DNA of 64,000 nt from Erigeron canadensis (taxonomy: Eukaryota; Streptophyta; Magnoliopsida; Asterales; Asteraceae). The stretch's first letter is position 1. Each line of letters opens with the position of its first letter. The translations under genes and the position numbers were made by a program. The stretch lies in contig NC_057768.1 of NCBI RefSeq assembly GCF_010389155.1, forward strand, positions 15,683,664 through 15,747,663. Direction: 5' to 3'. Shown here one piece after another: positions 11,381 through 23,139 of this stretch. The notes under the pieces were generated by a model. That model was not told the DNA's origin. It worked only from the letters and a program-made list of their open reading frames with translations, and did no database searches.

Positions 11381-11453
11381 AAATGACGAAGTATCTAGGA
11401 ATAGTCCAACGCAATGCTTATTTAGAAAAAATCATCACCTTGGAGTGGGGGCT

Positions 11454-12070
11454 TGATGGTGTACGTCACTGTTCGTGACGGAACATGACCTTCGTGACAG
11501 AGCCGATCCTGCGTGACGAAGGTACCCGCTGTAAGTCTTATCTAAATATGGAAGAAATTATCTCATTCTCTTCCTCCTAAATTAAAGAGATTTGCTCTTA
11601 TCTCGTCCTAAATACCAGATCTGACATATTATTATGAATATTCTCAAAATCCTAAACTTGCTCTTCAAGATAACCATTCTTATATAAATAGATGAGTTCT
11701 AAACCTAAGAATTCATTCTCCTCGTCTCCAAAACACACACACACAGATCTGCACGTCCTCTTCTCTCTATAAGAGATGCTCCAACGACTTACAATAATAT
11801 CCTCACATATCGACAGCATATCAATATGCGGTGGGACGATGACTCTCCGTCCCGAAGCCTCCCACAGCCTACAATGATTAGGCAAAAGCATCCTTGAATG
11901 TCGGATATGATAATATCCTTCCATGAGCATGCTAAAGACGATCAGACAGATCGGAAACTCATTCAATAGCACGATCATAATCGGCTAAACAACACATAAT
12001 CGATTGGCGTAAAGAGACACGAACTTTACCTTCGGGGAATCGCCAACAAACAAACCAAAAACACCCATCA
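11454..12070 (+). repeat. Tat-like 3' LTR (617 bp)
   Basis: Starts TGATGGTGTACG directly after the purine tract TGGAGTGGGGGCT and ends ACACCCATCA, giving TGATGG...CCATCA termini. The first 70 bases contain several TGACG cores, as in CGTGACGAAG. Near its 3' end is GGGGAATCGCCAACA, whose reverse complement recurs at 59178 in the second Tat-like LTR. It lies about 250 bp past the DXS stop codon and is oriented convergent to the gene. Confidence 0.8.
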
Positions 12071-12319
12071 TTTCCCCTTTCTAAACCTAATCTCGGTTTG
12101 GTGTACAAACATAAATGTTTAGTGATAGCATTTAATTACTTTTTAACAATGAAATGAACAACATATATTACATATATATAGATGAAGAAATCAATACTAG
12201 TCTTTAGTTGGTTGCTCTCTCTACTCCAAGCACCCAAAACTGTATACATATATATAATCAATATAAGAGTGAACGATCGATCTAGTTCACTGGTGTACCA
12301 TTTTCGTTTAGATAACTGG

Positions 12320-15300
12320 CTAGTATTGAAGTGCTTCTTTCGGCTTCCCCAAAAGCGATAAAAGTGTGGAACAAATATGTTGTGATGAAAGACCAGCTTC
12401 TTCAAGTTGATCTTGTGGGGCACCATGGTCAATGTATCTATCAGGAAGTGTCATTGCCCGTAGCTACAAATAATCATCGCAATAACAACAAATTAGTAAA
12501 AAAAAAAAAAAAAGCTGCCTAAAATATAATCATTTATCATTGAATGCATGTGTTTATGAACTAGTTTACCTTGAGTTTCCCGTCTAAAAGGCCATTTAAG
12601 CTAAGGAAATGAGCAACATGTGATCCAAAACCACCAATTGAACCTTCCTCAACAGTAAGTAAGATTTCATGCTCGTTAGCTAATCTTTTAATTAGTTCTG
12701 CATCCAATGGTTTGCAAAACCGAGCATCAGCTACTGTTGCAGACACGTTATAGTTTTGAAGCAAGCTAGCTGCACCTAGACATTGTTGAACTATTGAACC
12801 ATATCCCAAAATCGCAACTCTAGTTCCTTCCAGTAGGATTCTTCCCTTACCAACCTGTTCCAAGTCCATATCAATCGAAAGGTTTTACTATGTCTTTAAC
12901 ATTACTTCTGATTTATTTCAAGGGATGAAATACCAATAGGCCTTTAGCCTAGCAATATTGAGGTAGCCCAGTAACAAAGTGGTTGTGGGTTTAAATCCCG
13001 ATAGGTTAGGTCCCCAAAAAATGTGTCAAACAATAAAAATTGGAAATCCGGAATGTATTAATTTGAGACTAATTAACTTTGAGAACGGATAACAGACCTC
13101 TATAGCAACTCCCTTGTTGTTAGGAGGAAGAGGTACGCCAATGCCATTTCCTCTTGGGAATCTAAAGCAACTAGGTCTGTCATCAATTGCTGCAGCGGTT
13201 GCAACCATGTTCATCAGTTCAGCCTCATCAGCAGGAGCCATCACCACCATGTTTGGCAGGCATGCCATGTACGTGATGTCAAAGGCTCCACAATGTGTTG
13301 GTCCATCTGCCCCTACCAAACCAGCTCTATCCATTGCAAACCGAACAGGTAGTTTTTGAAGATCAACATCATGAACCACCTAAAACATTATATATCGAAT
13401 CAACTTATTAGTTATGTGTTTTTAGTCATACGTTTTCCTTTCTTGCTCCTCAGAATGTAAGTGCTTACTTGATCATATCCTCTTTGTAAAAATGAGGAGT
13501 AGATGGCACAGAACGGTTTAAGACCTTCTGTTGCTAAACCCGCAGCAAATGTGACAGCATGTTGTTCGGCAATGCCAACATCAAAACAACGTTCTGGAAA
13601 CACTTTCTGGAAATAGTTTAATCCAGTTCCGCCTCCCATGGCAGCGTGTATTGCTACAACTCTATTGTTTGCCTCAGCTTCTTTTATTAGTGCCTCTGCA
13701 AAGTATTGAGTATATGAAAGCGTTGGGGCTTTAGTCTTGAACTGCGTTCCAGTTCCGACATCAAACTTCACAACTCCTGAAACAAGAGACCATTAGATAT
13801 AACTTTGATCCATAAAAACGCATTGAATATATGCATATGTGCCAAAGGATTTGAGTTATGGGTCAAAATGGGTAATTTAAAGTATAAATCTGTGATTGAT
13901 TATATATATATATATAGCTTACCGTGCATTCTGTCAGCGGCTGCTTCGGCAGGAGGATAACCCTTCCCTTTCTCGGTTACAATATGTATAAGAACCGGCC
14001 CGGGTGCGGGCATTGATTTCACTTTCTCAAAAATGCTGACTAAATCTTCAACGTTGTGTCCATCAACTGGACCAATGTAGTATAGACCAAGCTCCTCAAA
14101 CAAGGTCGACCCACTAGCACTTATCATACCCCTAGCATACTCGTCCACTTTCGCAGCGACTTCATGTGCTTGGGGTCCAATTTGCTTGGTAATACTCTAT
14201 ACAGTTATCAAAATATATATGGAAAAAATATATAATAAGAGTTTAATTCATATAAAATGCCGGCTGTGATATCGTTTAAATATTAACCTTGGCAGCTTCA
14301 CGAAGCTTGCGGAATTTAGTACTGGCTTGCAACTTGGCTAAAGCGCTACTAAGAGCTCCCACAGGGGTTGCTGGTCCGTCCAATGTAGCCGTTGGTAATG
14401 AAACTTGTTTGTTATCGTTTAAAACGACGATTAGATTTGAATCAAGGAAGCCTGCATTGTTCATGGCCTCGTATGCTTGACCCGCAGTCATGGCACCATC
14501 CCCTATCACAGAGATCACGTTGTTGGTCTTCCCTAATAAATCTCTTCCAACAGCCATACCTTTCAATTAAAAAAAAATTTAGTTCAAGAATGGCATTCTC
14601 TTGCTAATTAATCTTTCGTTTAAATGCACCAAAACGTATGTACCAAAGACTGAAAAGTTATTATGTACACGAACTATTAGAACCTCTATTGTATGTACGA
14701 ACTTAGGAAAAATGTTCATATCATTTAACATGGTATACGTGGCAGCTCATATGAGTTGCCACGTGCAAGTTTGTAATAGGTTGGTCGTAGTTACTTACAT
14801 GATTTGAATATTTTTACAAAGTTCGTGCATACAATAGAGGTTTTGATAGTTGGTGCATACTATAACTTTTCGATCTTAGTTATCTACATTTTGACGCACT
14901 TAACCCTTAATCTTTTGAACTTTATGAAAAATGATTTGACACCACACATTCAAATTAAAGATTAAAAAAAAGCTGTCACATCACTTCATATATTTTAGAG
15001 GAATTATAATAACTGTAACATTTTACTTTTAACATGTATACCTTAAAAGTGTTAGAAACAATGATTTGGTAAAAATATCTTTGAAGGAAAAAAATTGGGA
15101 AAGATTAATGCTCCTAAAAAAATAGACTAAAAATTCTTTTAATTACAAGATCATGCCATGTGGAAAAATCAAGAAAGGAAATAAAGAAAGATAATCTCAA
15201 GATAGCACTCAAACTTTATAATATTAAAAAGAATTTTATGCTATTTTTTAAATAGATTAATTATTTTTATGCTATTTTTTTATATTTTTATTATTTAAAA

Positions 15301-17904
15301 ATGGGATGCAAATGTTTGGGTCCACATAGAGGTCAACAAAAGAGAAAATCAAAAGCGATGACAAGTAATTAATTCAACATTGGGTAGCAAATATTTGGGC
15401 CCTTTAAAGATTTATTGGGTTACTCAACTAGACAACAAGGCTCTTCTGTATCTCAGGGCCCAAATTTAAATTAGTAACTACATAAATTTTCACTATATTA
15501 TGTCGGATTAAAGAGGCTATCTTCAAAGTTTTTTGTGAACCTGAGGAATTTTCTTTCGAATGTGCTGGGTCTCTTAAATTACTATTTGAACAGTTAATTA
15601 TTTTTATTCATAATATAGTTTATGCAGTATTAAATTAGATATTGGTGAATAAAACAAATGAAAGATAAGATAAATAATTTATTAGTTTATTTATTTCAAT
15701 TAAAGGATTCGAGTGGTACTAGTTTGACTCAATAACATTCCTGTGAATATTTCCATATTGTATGTAAGCAAACTTTCTTTTGTTTTGTCTTTTTTTTTTA
15801 GAAATGCTAAATACAGCCTTAAGGTTGTACTTAACGTGCATAAAAAAACTTGTACCTTTCGTATTAAAAGTCCGCCCCCTGATTTTCATGGTAAAAAAAA
15901 ACCATTATTGAAGCAAATGGGCCGCCTGGCCTTCGTAAGTGTTGCTATCTTTGAATTAAAGGGTTGAGATTAGGTCCTATTAGGGGAGGAGATGATGTTT
16001 GTATCATAAATTTTGATTAATGTATCATAATGTACAATTTTTACAGCTGACTGTACAAATTAATAATGCATAATAGTAGTAAAAATATCAAAAGAAGTAC
16101 AAATATCACTTCCCTATTTTTTCATTTAGTTCCACAAGCATACTTCTGAAAAACCTAAGTTTGATGCCTAGAATAGTTTTTCGTTTAAAAATATAATTAA
16201 ATCCATAATTAAAATTTAAGAATAAATTACCTAGGCCGGCAGAGATGCTTGTGGAACTATGCCCGGCTCCAAAAGCATCATGTGCACTTTCATCTCTTTT
16301 AGGAAAACCTGCTAGCCCTGATGTTTTCCTCATGGTATGCATCTTTGGCCTTCTTCCAGTAAGAATCTTATGTGGGTATGCCTGTTTTTCAATATTAACA
16401 ATAATTTAATTATTCCGACAATTAATAATGGCTAATATTTTACAAATGATAGACACTATTACATTGCAGAAGATACCTTCTAGTGGTCTTTCCTTATTAT
16501 GTAATGTAAATGTGATCATTAAATTATTACGAGTAAAATATACAAGAGAGTTAACTAACTGTTTAACAAATAATCTTTTTTAAATGGTTAATCTCCGACA
16601 ACTTGTTATATTACATCTATCATCACTAACGACCGTATGCTTAAGCTGGTGGCGGAGAAGCCAGCCACCGTTGACAGAATTTCTATATATACGAGTATTT
16701 ATTAAAATTTGTTTGACTGAAATATGAATTTAAACATGATTTAAATTTTCTTGGGTCTTTTATTACTGGGTGATTGTGATCTCCAATTTATTAATTGTAC
16801 GTGATTGATATTTGTTATGCACAAAAACTGTCGCGGGCCTATTTTTCTTAGGGATACTAAATGAAAAATGATTATATGTTAGTTGTTATTATATATATTA
16901 GAAAAACAAAAAAAAGTTTGTTAACTGGATTAGTTAGGAGTCATGGAAATTTTTATTTTTCCCGAACACTTAAATTCTTAACACCGGCACTAAATTTAGA
17001 GACCGATGGAATAATGAGAATTTACCTGGTGACCAACATCCCATATAATTTTGTCATCGGGGGTATTAAAAACATGGTGTAAAGCCACAGCCAATTCAAC
17101 AACTCCTAAGCTTGAACTTAAATGCCCACCGGTACTTGCCACTGAATACACTATATCAACTCTTAACTCTGCAGCTAACTGTTCTAAATCCTGAAAAATT
17201 AATATTAAAAAAAAAACAAACAAACAAACAAAGAAATTAATGCACTGTGTACAAGTTATAAAAGCAGTAACAAACATTAACAAATCATCATATAGTTTCT
17301 CTAACTATTTAAATTTTTTAAACCTTTGTTGAGAGGTTTTTCATGTGAGCCGGATAATTGATGGTATCAAGCAAAGGTGTTTTCGGTTTTTCCCCCGAAA
17401 AATCAATTTGCAATCGGGTTTTTCCTTTATTCATAACTATCTTTGCCTCTTCAGCATCTGGGCTATTTGCTGATACATTTATTCGAAACTGTACAAGCCA
17501 TTAGTCATCATTTTAGTAAAACTAATCATGAAGTTAACGATAGATATATACAGATATGAGACTAGTTCGGCTATATATATATATATATAGGCTCAACTTC
17601 ATTTTCAAACCTTTCTTCTTTTTGCAAGAACCTTAAACTAGAATTTCTAAATTTTCTATTAAATCACATGTTTTTAGAATTCATTCCCACATGAAATGAT
17701 ATAAAAATTCATATCGGTCAAAAAAACAAAACAAAACCTTAAAAATAACATTTTGTTCGCATATGAATGGACAAAATTTATGTTACAAAATAGATCAAAA
17801 GTTAAGTAACAAACCTGTTTTCTTGAGTGTTTGCATAGCCTTAGACTTTTGATGCATGGAGTTGTAGTGAGTTGCAAGTTTAAGAAAGACCCCGAAACAG
17901 CCAT
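12320..17904 (-). CDS. DXS2: 1-deoxy-D-xylulose-5-phosphate synthase, clade II (DXS2-like), complete
   Basis: First enzyme of the plastid MEP pathway: condenses pyruvate with glyceraldehyde 3-phosphate to DXP, with thiamine diphosphate and Mg2+. Exons on the minus strand are 17904-17815, 17488-17324, 17190-17026, 16381-16231, 14559-14288, 14196-13923, 13776-13469, 13379-13098, 12854-12570 and 12463-12320. All introns are GT-AG and phases join cleanly to 711 codons plus TAG, the usual family length. Residues 1 to about 65 form a Ser/Lys/Arg-rich transit peptide. The TPP motif runs from GDG (210-212) to NDN (238-240). The catalytic Glu of GIAEQH is residue 443, and DGPTH gives Asp500 and His504. 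No ATG precedes the chosen start in frame. The segment [17 protein letters not shown] and [14 protein letters not shown] is clade-II-like. No breaks are seen. Confidence 0.96.
12937..13025 (+). repeat. tRNA-derived SINE-like fragment in DXS intron 8
   Basis: Inside intron 8 and antisense to DXS. It shows an A-box-like TAGCCCAGTAACAAAGTGG (12964-12982) and a B-box-like GTGGGTTTAAATCCC (12985-12999), the internal RNA polymerase III promoter arrangement of plant SINEs. It does not fold as a complete tRNA and lacks a clear poly(A)/poly(T) tail, so it is a fragment or a diverged SINE head. Confidence 0.4.
14624..14899. mobile_element. MITE with ~80-bp terminal inverted repeats, in DXS intron 4
   Basis: The left arm (14624-14704) and right arm (14817-14898) are reverse complements over about 80 bp with moderate divergence. 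Shared blocks include AACCTCTATTGTATG and GAAAAGTTAT. The outermost matched ends are TGCACCAAAACGT and TGCGTCAAAATGT. The centre holds a 28-bp near-palindrome (14737-14764) overlapping a CACGTG core (14760-14765). There is no coding capacity, as expected for a non-autonomous DNA transposon. The exact ends and target duplication are not certain. It contributes to the unusual length (1,671 bp) of intron 4. Confidence 0.8.
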
Positions 17905-17931
17905 AGATGCTGCTAATCTAAACAGAAAGGC

Positions 17932-17955
17932 AAGAGAGAGAGAGAGAGAGAGAGA
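17932..17955 (-). promoter_or_regulatory. CT-repeat pyrimidine tract in DXS 5' UTR
   Basis: About 11 CT dinucleotides on the coding strand, 28-51 bases upstream of the DXS start codon. CT-rich tracts near plant transcription starts are common core-promoter or 5' UTR elements and are length-variable. Upstream, TATAAATTTTG lies on the minus strand at about 17992-18002 and could serve as a TATA box, but no transcription start can be read from sequence. Confidence 0.5.
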
Positions 17956-18243
17956 AAAGTGGGAGTTACATGAGGAGTTCAAAGAATGGACAAAATTTAT
18001 AATCACTCAGGGTTGGGTGGAGTAACGAATGTAAAATATAGTATAAATCATAGTAATAAAATAATAATATCGTATGCAACCTCAATTCATAAAGTTTCTA
18101 ACTTTTAAATAATTGTTCAAGTGGTAACAAAATATCTGTTTTCTTTCGAGAGCCAACAATCAGGAACGTAAGTAATTTTTATTAGGATTGAGATTTTAAA
18201 GTTAAAACAAAGTCGAAATTTTGATTCTTGAATTAAAATTAAG

Positions 18244-18448
18244 TGTTAGAATTTTATTGTAAAACTAAAGACACAGGATAATAAAAAAGAAGAATATAAA
18301 GAGAATGGAGTTCAATTATATTAATCTCATCATTACATTTATTTATATAGATATAAGATGGAGTCTTCTCCAAGATACAAATTTCTCTAACATAATAAAA
18401 AGATATTGTTACCATATATGGACATCCATTTAATATTTATTCATAATA
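18244..18448 (-). repeat. 3' LTR of the copia element (205 bp)
   Basis: Matches the 22885-23088 copy with roughly 18-20 differences by eye (about 9%), pointing to an old insertion. A TATA-like CTATATAAAT lies on the minus strand at 18341-18350, about 440 bp from the DXS start codon and pointing towards DXS. Confidence 0.9.
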
Positions 18449-18659
18449 CTCCCCCTTGGATGTCCATCCATTAAAGACATTATGTCTCGTTAAAACCTTA
18501 CTAGAGAAAACCCAATAGGACAAAAATCTAGTGAAGGAAAAAAAGTACATAATTCTTTTGATACGCTTGGGGATGTTGCCTCGTTAAAAACCTTGACAGG
18601 AAAACCTAGTGGTACAAAGTCTTGCTCAAGGGAAAAGAGTGCAACGCGTATCTTCTCCC

Positions 18660-20700
18660 CCTCATGATCACATCACTTAAAAATTCTCATTATTACCAAA
18701 TGTTAATGTCTGGCATATGAAGTGTCTTAACAATATAAATTTCATTGCTTCTCGTATAAATGAAATCCTCAAACATTGTTTTCTTCACATATATTCGCAT
18801 ACCATGTTTGAGGATTAGTAATACATCATGCATCTCATTTAAGTACATCCTCGTACTTTACAAGTTACACATTGCCAATAAGCTCAAGGTAAATGATGTA
18901 TAATTCATGTTTGAACTGCGAGAATAATTAGTGTTTCAATGACACTTCTAAACCAATAATGTGATCATTATCTAAAAAGCCATAAAAGGGGCATTTTAAG
19001 CACCATGTGACCTCATAATCATGAGCGTCATTTATTATTAATATCAAGTATATTTATTATCTTTTTCACTTATTTGTCATGATGCGCATTGATTCATTCT
19101 TAATATATTAAATTCATAAATCAAGACAAACCTTGTCTTTCATCTCCCATTCATTAATTCAATCACCATTGGACACTCCCTCAGAGTTCCATCGATATTC
19201 AAATCATCAAAATTGCATGAAATTTATATCATATCCAAATCTGGATTTTTTTTATAAATTTCAACCATAATAATTTCAACGACAAACAATATTCTCGAGA
19301 ATTTTTCACACGTGTTTCAATCATTTTTAATCACGAGACATGCTTTATGCGTTTTATATCCCTCATGGAATCTGAGTTTCAAATGAGCTCTATTCTTATT
19401 CTTTTAGACGCGAATCAAAATTTCTCATATTGCCATACTTTAATTTATCAATAGTGCTTGGACTTCATGTCCCAAATTACTAGCGTCTTTTAATCTTGAC
19501 TAAATATTAATATCATGTCAATTTATGTGCATGCATGCTTTCAAGATCCTCACATTTTTCATACTCTTATAGCGCTATCACATTCAATCAATCTCGATGT
19601 CGTTTTTATCTATTTTATTTGATTCCACAATTCTCTAGACATGTTACAACTCATTGAGATCTCATTATTTCCAGGTACCCGGGGTTTCTCAAAATCCTTC
19701 ATGTCTAGTTTCTCATCATCAATCTCTTTTGGGGTCTTTGTACCTCGACTTTGACCATCTAAATTTTATGCTCCTTTTATTTCAAGGCTTTTATTTTGGA
19801 ATCGACTTTTCAATTACTTATTATCAATTAGAGCATAAGCAGCCTTTTTTTTTTTGTCAGTTAACATTGCTGGAAATTACTAAATATTCTGAAAGAATTA
19901 TCCCACAAACTTTAAGCTTATATTCATTGGTGTGACGATCTTTGATAATTCATTCTTACTTCTTTAGCTGCTTTCCACTTTCCCTAATATTGGGAACATC
20001 TCCCCCTAATGTTGGGAAAACTATCATGTCAAAACATAAGCCATAAACAAATATTCAATTATGGCTTTATTGCATACGTACACCTCTTTCATGTTCCAAC
20101 TCATACCCAAAATAGCCACACTAATGTCTAGTTTAATCAAACAGTTTCGAACTGAATCAAAGCATAAGCTTACACACTTCCAAGGCACGTCTACTCCTAA
20201 CATTATTTCCAACATTTTTTGAAGTCTCATCTTTGTGCATTGTGGTGGAGCAACTTAATCATATATTGCACATTCAAACCTCTTATGAGACATATGTGGT
20301 TTCTGACCGTAAACCAATTTTAATGGGGAGGAACACTATTGGCATGATGCGAGTTCATATTATTACATGTTAAATAACATGGCCCCAAATCATATTCATT
20401 TTGCTCTAAATATTCATTACCAAATTAATCATTATTGCGCGCCAATACAATATGGAACATGCTCTCAATCTTACAAGATGAGCAATTAATTACGCAAACA
20501 TCATGTTGCGACTTTAGTGACTCATTTAGACGATGCATCGATTTAAAACACTAAATGGTCAATATGGACGATGTATAGGCCTACTTACATCTCCTTTGTA
20601 TATGTTCCATTAAATTAAAAGGATTCAATCCTTATCTTTCTTGACATATCTTTCTAATAGAGCAAATGACCGCAATATAATAATCACTTTGAATAAGCTC
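18660..20700 (-). pseudogene. Copia pol (integrase region) remnant
   Basis: On the minus strand, separated by stops and frame changes, one can read GDICRPIHRPY (GDICGPIHPPCGPF in intact copies), then RNMMFA with LIAHLVRLRA and TRIMPIVFLPIKIGLRSETT, and then the FPNIRGRCSQY piece. These follow the order of the integrase C-terminal half and the start of the RT linker in Ty1-copia. No catalytic residues can be assigned. An open stretch at 20024-20230 is part of it. Confidence 0.6.
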
Positions 20701-21557
20701 TCCACTCTTAAATATATTTCGCATCATTATTGACCCAGGATGATCCAACCGGTCATGCCAAGTAATCAAAGTTTATAAACCTTCATTAGACTTAGTGTGC
20801 TTCGTACAAGCTACATGTATTACCATATCTCAAAACATTTCTCATAATAAATTTATAGTAAGTTACTCAAGAGATTTCACATAATTTAATAAACTCAAAA
20901 GTACAATATAAAATGAACATACAATTCAAGTTCCATATATATTTATCATTGTTCAATTATCAAAGTATCTCAAATATAAACAAATAAATTATGTCTAAAC
21001 CATGCTCATTACATTGATCATTATACTATAAACTTTAATTTGCATATGTATTCATCAACTACAAACCAAACGAGATGCTATATCATTAATTTACGATATA
21101 TATACTTATTTATGATTTGCATACCAGCTTATTATATCGCATACACAATATTTATCAAGCTAAAAGTTATAGCCAAGTTGTAATATATATATATATATAT
21201 ATAATTAATCATGTGTGCAAAGTGTTAGTACACGTACATAATAAGGATAGTAAATTTTAGTGTATGCATATATATAACAACTAATAAGCCAGAGCCAACC
21301 AAAGCTAAATAGTCTGTATAAATGTATAATCTTACCAGATTAAAACTTGTCTATGGACCAAATATATGTACATAAGTCAATCACAATAGATTGCAAATTA
21401 ATTAGAATGGGCTATAATATACTTTAGTTACACCAGTTAATTGTAACTATAAGATTCCAAAATCAATTAATTCTTCATACACAAAAGATTAAAATATAAT
21501 CTATAAGAACTATACATGCAGAGGATCGATACATATAATGCGCTTACCTAAGTTATC

Positions 21558-21633
<76 letters not shown>
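21558..21633. repeat. (AAT)n microsatellite
   Basis: About 25 uninterrupted AAT trinucleotides inside the copia interior. It generates a spurious poly-Tyr reading frame on the minus strand. A (TA)n run lies nearby at about 21183-21204. Confidence 0.95.
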
Positions 21634-22884
21634 GTTATAATAATTTATTATTTTTTTAATCAAAGTTTCGTCATTAATTAAACGCATAGACACAAAGTTA
21701 ATAAATCTTTGATAATTAAAACATTGACTACCATCTAATACAATGTATTGTTTTATCTTAATTAGCATATGAATAACTAGTATCACATCAAATAAAAAAT
21801 TTGATACATAGATTTCAAACTTTTCATAATGATAGTCCATATATCAAATAACCAACATTAAGGAAATCCAGTATTGAATATACACACTTATCAAGATTCG
21901 CATGATTTATCAAAAGTAAAAGTTAAAGATTTACCTCAAAGTTTGATAACCACATCTAAACATTCTTCAACTTGTAACCATAATCCTTGACCACAAATAG
22001 CTCGAAGTTGACAATAGATGGCAAGTAAAAAAAAAAAAAATAGGTAGATCTCTCTCAATACAATTAATGTCACTAAAATTATTTGCAATCTAATAATACC
22101 CAGTAATATAAAACTTTGATCATATGGAACAGAAATAATCGACAACAAACTCCAATGGTTTTCTCAAGCAAATTGTTCAGAGGATTAATATTGAAGGATA
22201 ATAAATGTTGAACAAAGACATTTTTGTTAAAGTTATTATCGAATATAAGGATGGTTGCTCTTAAGACATTGTAAAACCTCATCAATATTCATTGACCAAA
22301 TAATAAAACTTCAAGCCTATGAATAATTAATAATTGTTCATGCAAATATTGATATATATCTTCCGATCAAATTAATAATTATAAACATCATACATATATA
22401 ATGAAAGAATATATAATTGATTTCATACTTAAGTTCTAATATTGGTTTGTTTCTTTAGTTTATTACAGAATCAGATTTATAATATCCCATTAAATTAATT
22501 AATAATTATAACAAGATGTTAAATACTTGATTGATTTGTATTTAAATTCAACTTTAAATATATGATAATAAAGCAACAACATATCATAAAAAATTTGTAT
22601 GCATGACACTATAAAAAAAACCGTGTTAATATGTTAATTTGATTATAGTTGTGCATTGATTTACTAATGAAAGTGATATGGTTTAATATCAATGAACAAG
22701 TTAAAGTGAGAAAGTATAATCGGTTGAAAGAAAATCATATTAAATACATACACTTTTAATAGATTGGAAACACAAACACATGGAAGTTATTACCTCAACC
22801 GATGGTAACAATAGAAAACTTACTTCTCAATCGACGGCAATGGAAGATAGCTCGGATGGTTTAGAGAATTAGGGTTTTAGATCG

Positions 22885-23088
22885 TGTTATAATGTATTGT
22901 AAAACTAAAAAAACAGAACAATAAAGAAGAAGAATATTGAGAGAATGGAATTCAATTATATTAATCTCATTATTACATTTGTTTATATAAATACAAGATG
23001 GAGTCTTCTCCAAGATACAAATCTCTCTAACATAATACAAAGATATTGTTACCATATATGGACATCCATCTAATATTTATTCATAATA
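22885..23088 (-). repeat. 5' LTR of the copia element (204 bp)
   Basis: Partner of the LTR at 18244-18448, with the same TGTTA start and TAATA end on the plus strand. The flanking bases do not show an obvious 5-bp target duplication with the left end, consistent with age. Confidence 0.88.
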
Positions 23089-23139
23089 AATTTAAAATTT
23101 GTTTTTGAATTTTGAACTTTTATTTTAAAGTAAATTACA

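Larger units (their letters stand above)
6678..12070 (+). mobile_element. Scrambled Tat-like Ty3-gypsy remnant with terminal LTR
   Basis: A heavily decayed plus-strand element. Recognisable parts are a TCGTCACGAA-rich, U3-like piece (6685-6750), a degenerate repeat field (6999-8330), the C-terminal end of an integrase (8684-9170), a 31-bp minisatellite (10101-10259), a fragment of reverse transcriptase (10895-11380), a polypurine tract (about 11441-11453) and a 617-bp LTR. The integrase piece precedes the RT piece, the reverse of the gypsy gene order. The region must therefore be rearranged or built from more than one copy. Between the pieces (9170-10090 and 10330-10890) I see nothing codable. 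Confidence 0.6.
18244..23088 (-). mobile_element. Ty1-copia element with both LTRs, decayed
   Basis: Direct repeats at 18244-18448 and 22885-23088 (TGTTA...TAATA read on the plus strand) bound about 4.4 kb of AT-rich interior. A polypurine tract on the minus strand (CCAAGGGGGAGT, about 18449-18460) adjoins the left LTR, so the element is minus-oriented and the left LTR is its 3' LTR. The minus strand holds stop-riddled copia pol (about 18660-20700). No convincing tRNA primer site or matching target duplication is seen. The remaining interior (20800-22880) shows no recognisable gag. It lies just upstream of DXS in the same orientation. Confidence 0.85.

Noticed and set aside
12937..13025. Possible functional tRNA gene in DXS intron 8
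   Set aside because: Only A- and B-box-like motifs are present; the acceptor and anticodon stems do not form, so it is listed as a SINE-like fragment.
15743..15967. Short plus-strand frame in DXS intron 4
   Set aside because: Low-complexity, AT-rich intron sequence antisense to DXS with no similarity that I recognise.
16640..16672. Small GC-rich hairpin (GGTGGC...GCCACC) in DXS intron 3
   Set aside because: Too short and isolated to assign to a MITE or regulatory element.
21556..21840. 94-codon frame with a long Tyr run on the minus strand
   Set aside because: It is produced by the (AAT)n microsatellite and has no other protein character.
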